The notes under the pieces are model-generated. The model saw nothing but the letters and a program-made list of their open reading frames with translations, was not told the DNA's origin and did not search any database. A stretch of DNA of 64,000 bases from Valencia hispanica. Its lineage: Eukaryota; Chordata; Actinopteri; Cyprinodontiformes; Valenciidae. Made by a program: the position numbers and the translations under genes. Positions 8,806 to 20,885 of the stretch are shown here, one piece after another (position 1 is the stretch's first letter; each line of letters starts with the position of its first letter). The DNA lies in NCBI GenBank assembly GCA_963556495.2, contig OY747702.1:14846903-14910902 (forward strand), given 5' to 3'.

Positions 8806-10335
8806 CAGTCATGGTCAAAAGTTTTGAGAATTACATAAATATTGGAAATTGGAAAAGTTGCTGCTTAAGTTTTTATAATAGCAATTTGCTTATACTCCAG
8901 AATGTTATGAACAGTGATCAGATGAATTGCATAGTCCTTCTTTGCCTTGAAAATTCCACTGCATTTCATTGCTGTCATTAAAGGACCTGCTGAGATCATT
9001 TCAGTAATCGTCTTGTTAACTCAGGTGAGAATGTTGACGAGCACAAGGCAGGAGATCATTATGTCAGGCTGATCAGGTTAGAATGGCAGACTTGACATGT
9101 TAAAAGGAGGGTGATGCTTGAAATCATTCTTCTTCCATTGTTAACCATGGTGACCTGCAAAGAAACGCGTGCAGCCATCATTGCGTTGCATAAAAATGGC
9201 TTCACAGGCAAGGATATTGTGGCTACTAAAATTGCACCTAAATCAACAATTTATAGGATTATCAAGAACTTCAAGGAAAAAGGTTAAATTCTTGTTAAGA
9301 AGGCTTCAGGGCGTCCAAGAATTTCCAGCAAGCGCCAGGATCATCTCCTAAAGAGGATTCAGCTGCGGGATCGGAGTGCCACCAGTGCAGAGCTTGCTCA
9401 GGAATGGCAGCAGGCAGGTGTGAGCGCATCGGCACGCACAGTGAGGCGAAGACTTTTGGAAGATGGCCTGGTGTCAAGAAGGGCAGCAAAGAAGCCACTT
9501 CTCTCCAAAAAAAACATCAGGGACAGATTGATCTTCTGCAGAAAGTATGGTGAATGGACTGCTGAGGACTGGGGCAAAGTCATATTCTCCGATGAAGCCT
9601 CTTTCCGATTGTTTGGGGCATCTGGAAAAAGGCTTGTCCGGAGAAGAAAAGGTGAGCGCTACCATCAGTCCTGTGTCATGCCAACAGTAAAGTATCCTGA
9701 GACCATTCATGTGTGGGGTTGCTTCTCATCCAAGGGAGTGGGCTCACATCTTTGCCCAAAAACACAGCCATGAATAAAGAATGGTACCAAAACACCCTCC
9801 AACAGCAACTTCTTCCAACAATCCAACAACAGTTTGGTGAAGAACAATGCATTTTCCAGCACGATGGAGCACCATGCCATAAGGCAAAAGTGATAACTAA
9901 GTGGCTCGGGGACCAAAACGTTGAAATTTTGGGTCCATGGCCTTGAAACTCCCCTGATTTTAATCCCATTGAGAACTTGTGGTCAGTCCTCAAGAGGCGG
10001 GTGGACAAACAAAAACCCACTAATTCTGACAAACTCCAAGAAGTGATTATGAAAGAATGGGTTGCTATCAGTCAGGATTTGGCCCAGAAGTTGATTGAGA
10101 GCATGCCCAGTCGAATTGTAGAGGTCCTGAAAAAGAAGGGCCAACACTGCAAATACTGACTCTTTGAATAAATGTCATGTAATTGTCAATAAAAGCCTTT
10201 GAAATGTATAAAGTGCTTGTAATTATATTTCAGTACATCACAGAAACAACTGAAACAAATATCTAAAAGTAGTTTTGCAGCAAACTTTGTGAAAACTAAT
10301 ATTTGTGTCATTCTCAAAACTTTTGGCCACAACTG
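8806..10335 (+). mobile_element. Full-length but inactive Tc1-like DNA transposon
   Basis: The left end CAGTCATGGTCAAAAGTTTT mirrors the right end AAAACTTTTGGCCACAACTG at 10316-10335. Both ends are flanked by TA (8804-8805 and 10336-10337), the standard Tc1/mariner duplicated target. A second match between subterminal parts (GAGAATTACATAAATATT against AATATTTGTGTCATTCTC) extends the inverted repeats to about 40 bp. Length is 1530 bp, normal for the superfamily. It carries one transposase, which is broken. Confidence 0.92.
9147..10159 (+). pseudogene. Tc1-like transposase, broken by stops and frameshift
   Basis: The frame opens at ATG 9147 (MVTCKETRAAII) with a helix-turn-helix region (GFTGKDIVATKI, KSTIYRII). 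A TAA at 9285 interrupts what should be a short linker, then KKASGRPRISSK restores the GRPR AT-hook-like motif. The catalytic core follows: VIFSDEASF (first Asp, ~9587), FQHDGAPCHKA (second Asp, ~9862) in another reading frame, and NPIENLW (the Glu, ~9970). A frameshift lies between about 9735 and 9775 and a second nonsense codon (TGA) at 9944-9946. The DDE residues are recognisable, but the protein could not be made. The frame ends at 10159. Confidence 0.9.
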
Positions 10336-10337
10336 TA

Positions 10338-11940
10338 CATGTGGTTGAAGCAGGGCAAGCTACCCAAGAGGAAGGAGCAGAATTTCCCCAAAAACATGCC
10401 AGGCTGCCACGGAGCGTATCGGCAACATCCCCCACACAACGTTTAGAGGGAGAAAGAGAGCGGACACGAAACATATATCTTGTATGTCCCTAAACACCTA
10501 CCATATTTCAAGATGGCGCATGACTCTGGAGGGTCGACCACAGTTTATGTGTATAAAAATTTACAATTTCAAGCTAATAGGAATACTTAGAATCGATGTT
10601 GGTGAGATACATTAATGAAAAAGGACAAGTTTGTGAATGGGATAGACAGAATTTGAAAGTAAACAGGTAAACAAATTTCACTCTGTAACTCTAAATCTAG
10701 TTCAGGTTTTAACTCTACATTAAGGAACACAACATATGATTTCTTGTATACAGTCTAAATTAAGAGTCTAAATGCATCAAAAACAGACAATTAATACAGT
10801 ACTTGATTTTAGAGTGGTAATGTAGGAAAATATTACAGCGACACCACACTAATGATTAGCCAGCAGACTCTTTGGATGTGAATCGGGCTTCCACTACAGC
10901 TGGGAGGATCTGCTGCATGAGGATTGGGATATCTGTGAATGCTTTGGGACAAAGGAGAAGAAGCTGAATACTTTATTCTGATTGCAGTTACCCACAACAA
11001 AATTGCTTCTGGCTTCCTTGTGGAAAAAGAGGGGCTCAGCAACGGCTGCTTGTTAAGAAGACAAAGAACGATACATGATTTCTCATCATTCTTCAAACGT
11101 CTTATCGCTGAGTTATCGCCCTTTAATATTTGCTATTTGCAAACTACCTTGTATTAAAGATACAGTATTTTTGCCATTTTGCTTTAAAATGAATTTTCTC
11201 CTTTATCTTTAGTTTGTCTCTTTCATTTCATTAATCAGCAAGAGTGTAAGTATTTCTCTTGTAATAGAGACTGTTCATAGAAATATCCTAATCTACCTCA
11301 TTCACATTATTTTTTAAATTCCATGCAAATGTTCCTAGAGAATTCCACTTTAGGGGACAAAGTGCAGTAGGCCTATAACCGGATGTGATTTTTCTCTTGG
11401 CCTTTGGCAAACACCTGAGCCTGAGGATTGGTGCTGAGGCAGGTCTTTTCGTGCTCTAGCTGTCACGACAATGTACCCTGATTGCCAGAAATCCCCTGGG
11501 GGTTTTCCAGTCAGACACCTCCGAGATCTTGTTCCAGTTTAGTCACTGGGACGGTGTACACTGACGTGACAAAGCATATAAAGGGAGGACACAAAACTCC
11601 CCTAGTGTTCTTGGCGAGAGGAGACATTGGTGAATGTTCAACTTTATGAAATTTGCCCTCTAGCGTTGTGTCCTGAGCTCCCAAAAGATTCACTGAATGC
11701 ACAGATAAGATGACATAGCAACTGTTATGTGTATTTATTCCATATACAGTATGGGGCGTCAGGCTGATGGGATTCAAAGGGATAGGGGGAGTATGGCAGT
11801 GATCTGGGCTGAGGAGGAGAATGGAAACAACTTCCAACACATCCCAAATCTATTTGGATGTTGTGAGCCAACATGTTCTGATTCTAATTTTTTTCTTTTA
11901 ATATTTTTTTCAGATGGATAGCTTTTAGTTGTTCTAATTT
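10338..11940. other. No gene or known repeat recognised
   Basis: Mixed-composition sequence between two transposons. Open frames are short and overlap on both strands, without domains. A GA-rich patch occurs near 10440. Confidence 0.5.
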
Positions 11941-11941
11941 G

Positions 11942-12763
11942 ACTTGCAAAAGTATTCATACCCTTACAAGTAAAACGTGTGGAATGCATATATATTCAGC
12001 CCCTTTCAATCTGCTATCTTTTAATAAACCACCAACCAGTTCTTTTCTCCATCTGTATGTATCTTAATCTCTATAAATGCAGCTGTTCTGAAGCATCATG
12101 ACGACCAAGAAAAAAAAACAGGAATAAAGTTCTTGAAAAGTTTGAGGCAAGCTTAGGTTACAAAACAGCATTCCAAGGTTTTCAAATTATTCTTGTTGGG
12201 CAGTTGTGGCTTGGTGGGTAGAGTAGTTAGCTTGTAATGGGAGGGTTGTAGGTTCCATTCCAGCTTCCACAGGCTCCAATGTAAAGCACTTTGAGGGGTC
12301 AGTATGAGTAGAAAAGCGCTATATAAGTTCAGTCGATTTACCATTTTTGGAAGTCTGATTTCTTGGCCTGTATGCAAACCTATGAGACATAGGTTCACCT
12401 TCCATTGAAAATCTGTGGCAAGACTTAAAAATTGATATCCAAAGATCCTCTCCATCCAATATGTCTGAGCTTGAGCTGTTTGTTCAAACGTTTAGCTTTT
12501 AATTGTGCAAACTTGACAGGGACTAATCCAAAAAGACCAGCAGCTTTAATTACAGTGACATGTGTGACAAGTATTGACTTACGGGGATTGAATACATATG
12601 GGTTTCATTTCTAAACAAAAGATTGAAATAGTTAATTTTTTGTCTACTTTAGTGTGTTGCACTACTTTATGTCCATGACACAAAATCCCATAAAGATACG
12701 TTAAAGTTTATTGTGTGGCAAAATGCGGAAATCTTCAAAGGGTAAGAATACCTTTGCAAGGCA
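11942..12763 (+). mobile_element. Tc1-like transposon, internally deleted
   Basis: The left end TTGCAAAAGTATTCATACCC is mirrored by GGGTAAGAATACCTTTGCAA on the right. Inside are a CAGCTGTTCTGAAGCATCATGACGACCAAG-like start region (about 12080; M-T-T-K) and, near 12410, ENLWQDLKIDIQRSSPSN, the Glu-containing end of the transposase, followed by the normal 3' untranslated block (CATAAAATCCC-like near 12690). Most of the catalytic domain is missing and a SINE sits in the gap. The element is non-autonomous and dead. Confidence 0.85.
12186..12345 (+). mobile_element. tRNA-like SINE inserted in the Tc1 relic
   Basis: GGGCAGTTGTGGCTTGGTGG resembles a tRNA-type A box, and GGTTCCATTCCAGC a B box. The 3' part has AAAGCACTTTGAGG and AAAAGCGCTATATAAGTTCA, a tail seen in fish SINEs and LINEs. 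Its position inside the deleted part of the Tc1 element shows it came later or marks the deletion. A related but differently built copy is at 30090. Confidence 0.7.
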
Positions 12764-13779
12764 CAATACTCGTTATTCTAGTTAACTAGACTGCTCTAAG
12801 GCTATTTCTTTATCGATCCTCATTTACCACGCTGAAGTTAAGTATTGACTGCTGTGTTAGTCAATTTAGGTGGATCGACACCTAAATGGGAACTTTTGCC
12901 AATTTGACCATTTCTTTGTGTGTACTATAGCGTTCCAAAGCAAACCCCAAAAAAGAATTTAAAAAAAGCGAGTAAAATGCTGGAGGCATAATTGCGCTGA
13001 AGATGAAAGCACCAGTTTTCCATAGAAAGAGATAACACAGAGAAAAGGCTTGCCTGGAAGCACTTCAGAGCTCCCTTTTGCTTTGCTTGTACCTCCCAAC
13101 ACAAGTCAAAGTCAGCACTTCATGTGAAGTGGCTTGTTTCTCTGTTGTGATTTCCATCTCTATTCCTCTCTCAGGTGTTTGAAAAAGGCCTCGATTATGT
13201 TAGATGTCAGCAAAAAAGCTTTATATGATGAGAATTATTGAAAAAGAACGAAAAAAACGCCTACTCACGCTGTCAGTTGTGGCATTCTGGTTATTTCTCA
13301 TTCTTTATTTCAAAAGCAAAAAGATGAGGTTTTCCCCTGAAAGTGCTTTGCTGTTTTAGTTTTTGATGTGCTGGAAAGAAAAAGTGAACATTTCAAAAGA
13401 CCTCCGTACAAACAGTTTTTGTGCTTTGACTTTAGCAGAGCTTACAGCAGAGGCTTTACTGACAGAAATGTAAAAAAAAAATAAACAATGAAATAAGTAC
13501 TTATTTTTCTGTGCAGATTTGAGGGAGAGGTCATAATGTATACACTTATTAAACAAAAGGAAACATTAAAAGATAGATTATTAGAAGTCAGTCCATCTGT
13601 TTTATATCAGTTTAGATTTCTTCTGGAGAACGTCCTAAAGGGATGGTTTAGATTTGATTAAAATGGGGATCTGGTCAAAGATTACAAGTGAATATTTTTC
13701 TTGGAAGTAATTTTCTCATTTAAGTTTTTTAATAAAAGCTAAAAAAAATAATTCAAGCTTGTTATCCGGTCTGCATATC
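12764..13779. other. No gene or known repeat recognised
   Basis: AT-rich sequence with short chance open frames. I see no splice-bounded exon or transposon end. Confidence 0.5.
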
Positions 13780-14235
13780 CATGATGAAACTCTCCTGTTC
13801 CAGCACATCACAAAGGTGTGAGATCTGCGAAGGCCATTGGAGTACAGTGAACTAGTCATCATGTTCAAGAAACCAGTTTCAGATGATTTGAGCTTCGAGA
13901 AATTCTACCTTATACTGCTGGAAGTAGCCATCCGATGATTGGTACACTGTGGCCATAAAAGGATGGACATGTTCAGCAACAACAATCCAATAGGTTGTGG
14001 CACATAAACAAGGCTCAATTGGTCAGAAAATGTGCCAAGAAAATATTTCCCGCATCATTACACCACCAACAGCAGCCTGAATGTGGCATATTAAATCAAG
14101 ATTCATCAGACCAGCCTGCGTTTTCCCATTCTTTTACTAATTTAGTTGAACCTGTGTTAATGGTCTTGGTTTCCTATTCTTGGTTTCCATTCTCAGGGGA
14201 CAGGAGTCACTCCTGGTGTGGTCTTCATCAGCGGT
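13780..14235 (-). pseudogene. Tc1-like transposase relic
   Basis: Read on the minus strand, the segment contains the decayed equivalent of a Tc1 VWG(I/C)FS block near 14060 (from GTGTAATGATGCGGGAAATA). Further along is a stretch matching EHRLN(A)TAYLSIVADHVHPF (about 13960-14010), then the DGYFQQ-type box near 13920 that normally holds the second catalytic Asp. Stops and indels are frequent. Neither terminal inverted repeat is visible. Confidence 0.65.
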
Positions 14236-15504
14236 ATGAAAACTCGGTTTGGATCGTAGCTCCTCGAATTCTTCCACTAGAAACATTCAGCAGAATATTT
14301 CTTTCTGAAAACTCTCTTTTTCTAATGATCTGAAGGATTGAACTCACTGTAGTGTAAGTTAGGGATTCATTAACCTCTAACAGAAAGTCTCCAACTTTTC
14401 TTAACAACTTACTGCAGAACAAGATAAAAAAACTCAATGTACATCAGAAGATAAATGTTACAGATTGACAAAAAGTAGGCGACTGAATGTAGACTTTACT
14501 CGCTACGTTAAGAATGACTGGTGCTTCAGTTTTTTGTGTCGCAGGTGAAAGTAAGAGCAGCATACAAATACTGTCAGTCTCCCGTTTCTTGGTATCCGAC
14601 CTCTGTTTGACTCTTGTCAAATTAAAACCATGTAGACTGAAATGTTGGCACTGGGTTTACTTTTATTGGTATTCTTTCGGTTAGATGGTTATTTTCAGAT
14701 CAAATCTTTCACGCATGCAGTGTAGAAGACAAGGTAAGATTGAGAGAAACACAAAGTCTCAGACGCTGAATACTTGGTGTTGATGATTCTCAGATGGAAA
14801 CTTTGTCAAGCATGGTTGACTTTAATTCTGCTAAGCAAATGATGATGAGATTGTGAGATCAGCATCATTAAAGGGTTAGAATTTACATTCTACATGAGAA
14901 AAATATAATTAAGATATATCATGAGAAGGTAATTCCTGGATTTCAATTCAATCACCTTGCATACAAACATACAGAAGTGTAGTCACTTTATGCTTTGTTG
15001 AAATTCTCAGCTCGTGGCAGTCCAGCCATTGGTTGCGTTGATATTTCAAGATTGGCAACACTTCAGAAGTTCTTTTGAAAGTTTTCACCTTCATTGTTTA
15101 GGTCTGCTTTTGCAACTTTTGCACCAGATATAACGATAAAGAGACTAGATGAATGCATTTATAATGTTATTCTTGGCCAGAGTAAATGTGAATTCCTTCT
15201 ATCTTTATCCAATGACATTACATTTGACATTGCTCATTTAAGCTCTGTTGAGGGTTATTTTTTTTCTTGGGGAAAAGGGAGACTTTTTCTAGCTAAGATG
15301 GTGAACTAGTGCCAGGTTTGGAATCAGGTCTTTTTACATAATTGATGTCATGCTCACACATTTCCATTCCGTAGCCATTTACCAAATCATTATCTGCTTT
15401 GTTTTAGTTTAAGTCTCTTGGTAGTTAGGTATTTTCATATATATTAGTGAAAACAGTCCTAAAAATACTCAAGTCAACTCATAATTTTATTTGACTCTGT
15501 TATA
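14236..15504. other. No gene or known repeat recognised
   Basis: AT-rich sequence without coding signal. The open frames found here lack domains and overlap one another. Confidence 0.5.
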
Positions 15505-15795
15505 TGTCTTTCTGCATGGAGTTTGCATGTTCTCCCTGTGCATGCGTGGGTTCTCTCCGGGTACTCCGGCTTCCTTCCACAGTCCAAAAATCTCGAAAAT
15601 TGCCCTTAGATGTGAGTGTGTGTTGAGTGTGGTTGTTTGTCCTGTATGTCTCCTTGTTTCCCTGCAATGGACTGGCGACCTGTCTATGGTGTACCCCGCC
15701 TCTCGCCCCTTGACCGCTGGAGAGAGGCATCAGCCCCCCTGCAACCCTGCATAGGATGGACGGATACAGATAATGGATAGATGGAAGGATGGATA
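15505..15795 (+). mobile_element. SINE-like dispersed repeat, 3' part with ATGGATGGA-type tail
   Basis: Begins TTTCTGCATGGAGTTTGCAT and continues through GGGTTCTCTCCGGGTACTCC, GACTGGCGACCTGTC and GTACCCCGCCTCTCGCCC, ending in GGATGG/GATAGATGG-type tandem units at about 15756-15795. It is the same family as the 8131 copy. The 5' tRNA-like part is absent here. Confidence 0.75.
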
Positions 15796-15859
15796 TTTTC
15801 CTAAAGCTTCTATGGATTTCAACAGTCCATTGATTACAAACCCTACATTAGTTTGTTGA

Positions 15860-16132
15860 TTTTTAAAGTAGCTATAGGTGTGGGAGATACGAGGGGGGGT
15901 TGCCTATCTCCAGAAGCTTGGAGCAAGAAATGGGGTATATTGGACCCCCGTCTATTCGCAGTTCAGTATTTGTGGATATTTTACGTGAAAAGGGACTCCA
16001 AATGAAGTCATATTAAGATATATTTTGGTGTTTGAACAATTAAAATTGGCTGTTTAAGAATTTTAGAGTGGACCTCAAGTATTCGCCAATTTTAGCTTTT
16101 TACGGATGGCTGTGGTCCCTAACCCCCCGCAA
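15860..16132 (-). mobile_element. MITE copy (GTGGACCCC family), minus orientation
   Basis: On the minus strand the order GGGGGTTAGGGACCACAG, AATACTTGAGGTCCACTCTA, AAACACCAAAATATATCTTA matches the 5' half of the element at 48379 (GGGGTTAGGGACCATG, GAATACTTGAGAATACT, AAATACCAAATATACCTTAA). It appears truncated at one end by the neighbouring SINE-like repeat. Confidence 0.65.
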
Positions 16133-16133
16133 A

Positions 16134-16372
16134 TCCATTGTACACCAGATTGCCAGTACATTACAGGAAAAGAAACCCTGGACAAACAACCTTTCACATC
16201 CACACTAATACCTAAGCGTAATTTAAACAGAAAAATGAATGCAGAATGCATGTTTTATGGACTATGGGAGGAAGCATGTACCTGGAAAGAACCCATTTAT
16301 GCACAAGGAGACTATGCAAACGCTGAAGCCTCGAATTCAAACCCTATTTCTTTCTGCAAGAGGCAGTGCTAA
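16134..16372 (-). mobile_element. SINE-like dispersed repeat, degraded, minus orientation
   Basis: The reverse complement reads TTTCTTGCAGA...GGGTTTGAATTCGAGG, then GCATAGTCTCCTTGTGCATA, TCCTCCCATAGTCCATAAAA and TTGTTTGTCCAGGG. This follows the order of the 15505 copy with heavy divergence. Confidence 0.6.
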
Positions 16373-17094
16373 CATCTACTCTAGCAAAAAGTTCATTTTT
16401 TCCACTCATAACAGTTTCAAATTGTGTATTGCTCATATTTTTAGTTTAAATAATCAGCGGGAGTTCATAGATGAGGGAGCAAATCCTTCTTTCCCAGTAA
16501 TACTTTAAACCATTTATATTCTGGGGCACAAAGAAAGCACACACTACCCTCCTGGATCATAATCAGATTTTTAAGAGTTATGGCTCCTTTGGGACATCTC
16601 TAAGGCTTTATTTATTGAAAATCCATTGAAAAAATATTACAAACATTCTGTGACTTTGAAGTGGTTATAATTTAGTTTCACAATGTAAACAATATGAAAT
16701 ACTCACAGGTTTATGGATAGAACACTCAGTTGCAACCCTGATCGAAGCTTGTCTCGTCTCTCCTCTCCTTCTATATTTGCTAAAGTGATCATACAAGGAA
16801 GCCTGCATTGCTATAATCCCTTTACAATTTGTGACATCTACACCTTTAGACGGGTTTGGTAGTGAGTGCATATAGATTATAAAGTGAAGTCAATGTGTCA
16901 GAATTAGAATAATCAATTATTGCTTATTTTCGCAACACGGTTCTTTCTCCCACACTCTGTTGCTGAGTGAGACCTTGGTTGACAAACATGCAGTGGGAAG
17001 AGTTACCTGTTCAGTGTAAATGGTCTTGTTTTGGACTGCACTGTAGAAAGGCTCCGATCTGGAAAATGGGCATTAAGTTTGGAATGCTTTCTGT
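16373..17094. other. No gene or known repeat recognised
   Basis: Ordinary AT-rich sequence with nothing I can assign. Confidence 0.5.
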
Positions 17095-17225
17095 TGTTAA
17101 CCAGTTTAGGGAAACTCTTTAACTGATTGGAACGTTTGTATAAATGTATTGAAATTACTTCTTGTTAAGTGCCTTGAGATGATATCTGTTGTGAATCGGC
17201 GCTATATAAATAAACTGAATTAAAA
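17095..17225 (+). mobile_element. Non-LTR element 3' end (GTGCCTTGAGATGA family)
   Basis: Contains AAGTGCCTTGAGATGATATC, GTTGTGAATCGGCGCTATAT and AAATAAACTGAATT. The same 3' terminus occurs at 29425-29745 and 58573-58862. It is the shortest of the three copies and carries no coding sequence. Confidence 0.7.
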
Positions 17226-18475
17226 ATTTAACTATGACATGTTGTAGATAAAGAATGTAATCAAAAGGATTTAACTCAGAAGCCTTTTCGAGCTGGTTGT
17301 CATTGTCGCAACTCAGGCCAATGAACAATTCAGTTCTGAAATTTCTAAAAAGTTTAGTTTACAATTTTTTTTTTCTATCATAAGTCTTAAGTGTTAAGAT
17401 CTCCTACATATCTCCAAACCTCAAGTTAAAGTGCAGGTGTTCCTTAAAATGTTTTTGTTATCTACTTTTATAGAACTGTATTTCCTCTTGAGATAGATGA
17501 ACTGTGCAACAAATCTACCAGGCTGTGTTATGAAGAATAAGATTCGCTCTGGTTCAGAGTATTCCAAGATTTTTTTTGTCCATGTTGCCTAAAGGGAATG
17601 ACCTCAACTTCTCATCAAAGCAGCAAAATCAACAAGCACACATATAGTTTAGAAGGCCCTTTGCTATTAGAGGCCCATCTCAAGACTGTTTTGATCTAAG
17701 CTCCTTCACATCTTCCTACACACACAAAAAAAAGAATACAGCTTCTGTGCTCCTTAAAGTCTTGAAAAGTTTTGGGGGAGGTTCTCTGTGCTGAATGCAC
17801 ATGTTTCATGCTCCCTCTTGTGTGTGAACGGTGTGCAAATGTGTGTGTTTATCAGTGGTGGGCCGAATCAGCATGGCTGGTGCTTTGTGTGGGCGGACAG
17901 GCAGACAGCACCCTGCCCTCCACCTGACAGCCAGTATCCAGAGAAAAGGAAAGATACGAAGGAGGGCAGAAAGGAGAGATGGAGTGATAGTAGGGCAGAA
18001 GAAGAATGGTTTTAAAATATTACAAACAGGATTTAGTGTCCGTTGGGTTATTGGATTTTTAAGTGACGCCAGAGCTTGTTGGCTACTTGTATATCTTTAT
18101 ATGTTTGATGAACATTTTATGAAACAATAAAGTTTTTGTTTTTTTCTGAACCGAACTCGACATTCTGTAAAGAGGTGGTTTCTACAGTATTTCGGTAAAC
18201 AAGACTCATCTTTTTTTTACCAATGCTTTAACCAAGCTGAGGGTAAAGTATGTAATTGGATTGTAAAGTTTCTGGTGATTGTTAAAGCTAAAACTTAACT
18301 AGAGGTTACCTGTCAAAGCTTTGAATGGTGATTTGAGCATGCAATTTAAACATCTTCATACAAAGATTGTTTGATTTTTATGACTTCTGCTTTAAGCCAC
18401 CAACATGTGATGCATTGCTGCTACCACAAGGTGGTGGTAATATTTGGGAGCCTTATTTTAGAAGACCTATATCTA
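17226..18475. other. No gene or known repeat recognised
   Basis: AT-rich sequence. Short open frames near 17788-18130 overlap in two frames without domains. TA at 18474-18475 is the target site of the next transposon. Confidence 0.5.
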
Positions 18476-19973
18476 AACTCAGCAAAAAATAGAAACGTCC
18501 TCTGACTTTCAACTGTTTTTACTTTCAGTAAACTTAATGTGTTTAATTATTAGTATGAACACCAAAAGAGTCAACACCATAAGACATAAACTAAAAATGT
18601 TTCACAGACATGTGACTAACAGAAATAGAATAATGTGTCCTTGAATGAAGGGAGGCTCAAAATCAAAAGTAGCAGTCAGTATCTGGTGTGGCCACCAGCT
18701 GCTTGAAGTACTGCAGTGCATCTCCTCCTCATGGACTGGACCAGATTTGTCATTTCTTGCTGTGAGATGTTACCCCACTCTTCCACCAAGGCACTTGCAA
18801 GTTCCTGGACATTTCTGGGGGGAATGGCCCTAGCCCTCACCCTGCGATCCAACAGGTCCCAGACGTGCTCAATGGGATTGAGATCCGGGCTCTTCGCTGG
18901 CCATGGCAGAACACTGACATTGCTGTCATGCAGAAACTCACACACAGAACGAGCAGTATGGCTGGTGGCATTGTCCTGCTGGAGGATCATGTCCGGATGA
19001 GCATGCATAAAGGGTACCATATGAGGGAGGAGGATGTCTTCCCTGTACCGCAAGGCATTGAGATTGCCTGCAATGACAACAAGCTCAGTCCAATGGTGAT
19101 GTGATATACCACCCCAGACCATGACAGACCCCCCACCTCCAAATCGATCCCGCTCCAGGGTACAGGCCTCGGTGTAACGCTCATTCCTTCAACGATAAAC
19201 ACAAATCCGTCCATCACCCCTGGTGAAACAAACCGTGACTCATCAGTGAAGAGCACTTTTTGCCACTCCTGTCTGGTCCAGCGAAGGTGGGTTTGTGCCC
19301 ATAGGCGGCGTTGTTGCTGGTGATGTCTGGTAAGGACCTGCCTTACAACAGGCCTACAAGCCCTCAGTCCAGCCTCTCTCAGCCTATTGCGGACAGTCTG
19401 AGCACTGATGGAGGGATTGTGTGTTCCTGGTGTGACTCGGGCAGTTGTTGTGGCCATCCTGTACCTGTCACGCAGGTGTGATATTCAGATGTACCGATCC
19501 TGTGCGGGTGTTGTTACACGTGGTCTTCCACTGCGGGGATGATCAACTGTCCTTCCTGGTCTCCCTGTAGCGCTGTCTTAGGCGTCTCACAGTTCGGACA
19601 TGGCAATTTATTGCCCTAGCCACATCCGCAGTCCTCATGTCTCCCTGCAGCATGCCTAATGCACGTTCATGCAGATGAGCAGGGACCCTGGGCATCTTTC
19701 TTTGGGTGTTTTTCACAGTCGGTAGACAAGTCTCTTTAGTGTCCTGCGTTTTTAGAACTGTGATCTTAAATGCCTACTTTCTGTAAGCTGTTAAGGTCTT
19801 AACGACCATTCCACAGGTGCGTGTTAATTAATTGATTATGGTTAATTGAACATGCATGGAAAACATTGTTAAAACCCTTTACAATGAAGATCTGTAAAGT
19901 TATTTGGATTTTTACAACATTATTGTTGAAATACACAGTCCTGAAAAAGGGACGTTTCTTTTTTTGCTGAGTT
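18476..19973 (-). mobile_element. Full-length but inactive Tc1-like DNA transposon
   Basis: The left end AACTCAGCAAAAAATAGAAA is mirrored by TTTCTTTTTTTGCTGAGTT on the right. Both ends are flanked by TA (18474-18475, 19974-19975). Length is 1498 bp. It belongs to a different Tc1 subfamily from the 8806 element, judging by termini and transposase. The transposase runs on the minus strand and is frameshifted. Confidence 0.92.
18676..19695 (-). pseudogene. Tc1-like transposase, frameshifted
   Basis: The minus-strand start at 19695 gives MPRVPAHLHERALGMLQGD with a helix-turn-helix (TADVARAINCHVRTVRRLRQ). A frameshift near 19545 ends this frame. MATTTARVTPGTHNPSISAQ and a second DNA-binding helix (TVRNRLREAGL) follow, then the first catalytic Asp in VLFTDESRF. 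A second frameshift near 19190-19130 moves the rest to another frame: MVWGGISHHHWTELV, ILQQDNATSHTARSV (second Asp), NPIEHVWDLLDRR (Glu) and a C-terminus at 18676. All three DDE residues survive but not in one frame. Confidence 0.9.
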
Positions 19974-20129
19974 TAGTTTAGGGAAGCAGTTATTGCCTAA
20001 TGCGTAAGATAAAGAAGACCATGCTAACAAAGAGCGCTCATCAAGGTGAAACCATAGGTTCTGTATCCTAGAGATGAATGTGTTCTGGGGTAAAATATGC
20101 TTATAAATTCTGCTACCTCAACCTGGTAA

Positions 20130-20450
20130 CAGAGTGTCAGATTTGGACTGAAAGGCCACTCAGCGAGGAAGAAACCATTACTCCTAAAGCAACAAAAAAC
20201 GTCAGAAAGATCAGTCAGTGTTTTGTAGTGGTCAACACGAAGCCCTACACTCAGTCAGACAGGACATTTGTGAGCAGAGCTGGAAAGGTGTGTGCTACTA
20301 GGGCAGCCTACAAATTTGGTTCGTTTACACTAGTCAGGAAAAATGGGCCAGAATTTTGCAGGCTATTGTGAGAAGGTTATGCAAGAATACCAAAAACCTC
20401 TCACCCAACCCAAGGTTCAAACAAGGTAAGACCAAAGCTCTCTATGTCAT
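20130..20450 (+). pseudogene. Tc1-like transposase relic, internally deleted
   Basis: The 5' part reads PLSEEETITPKAT, a motif I associate with teleost Tc1 transposases between the DNA-binding and catalytic regions. The 3' part (about 20330-20440) reads RKNGPEFCRLL, then GYARIPKTSHPTQ after a stop, matching the usual C-terminus (EEWAKIPANYCEKLVEGYPKHLTQ-type). The catalytic core between them is deleted or replaced. Confidence 0.6.
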
Positions 20451-20754
20451 TATTCTTGAAATTAGCTAATGGAAATACTTTTGTGTTCTGAACCAGTATT
20501 GGTTGGGCTGAAAAGAACATATGAGATAAGGCGATCGTGTTCAGATCACCCCATCACCTGTTTGCCACTGGATTCCAGTCTGGAATGGAGAAAAATGCAA
20601 AGACTCATTGTCTGGCCTGTATTGTAGGTGAACGGACATGTCTAATGTTCTCTAACAAACCTCGGAGGCCTTCACCAAGCAGTTCTGTTTATACTGAGCT
20701 CAGATTACACACAAGTGGCTTCTGAAGGAAATTTATTGCACTGGATTTTACTTA
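20451..20754. other. No gene or known repeat recognised
   Basis: Sequence between two Tc1 relics. It may itself be decayed transposon, but nothing specific is readable. Confidence 0.4.
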
Positions 20755-20885
20755 GGGGTATTAGAATACATTGGGCTGAACACAAATGTAGAATCCCCTT
20801 TTTACGTTCATGTTTGTGTGACACATCATTTTCCTTCTACTTCACAATGGTGCACATCCTCTGGCATTTAAAATCAAAATGAAAC
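20755..20885 (+). mobile_element. Tc1-like 3' untranslated relic
   Basis: TTGGGCTGAACACAAATGTA and CATCATTTTCCTTCTACTTC ... CACAATGGTGCACATC parallel the 3' untranslated region of the teleost Tc1 family also seen at 12600-12700 and 44440. The terminal repeat is not preserved. Confidence 0.45.
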
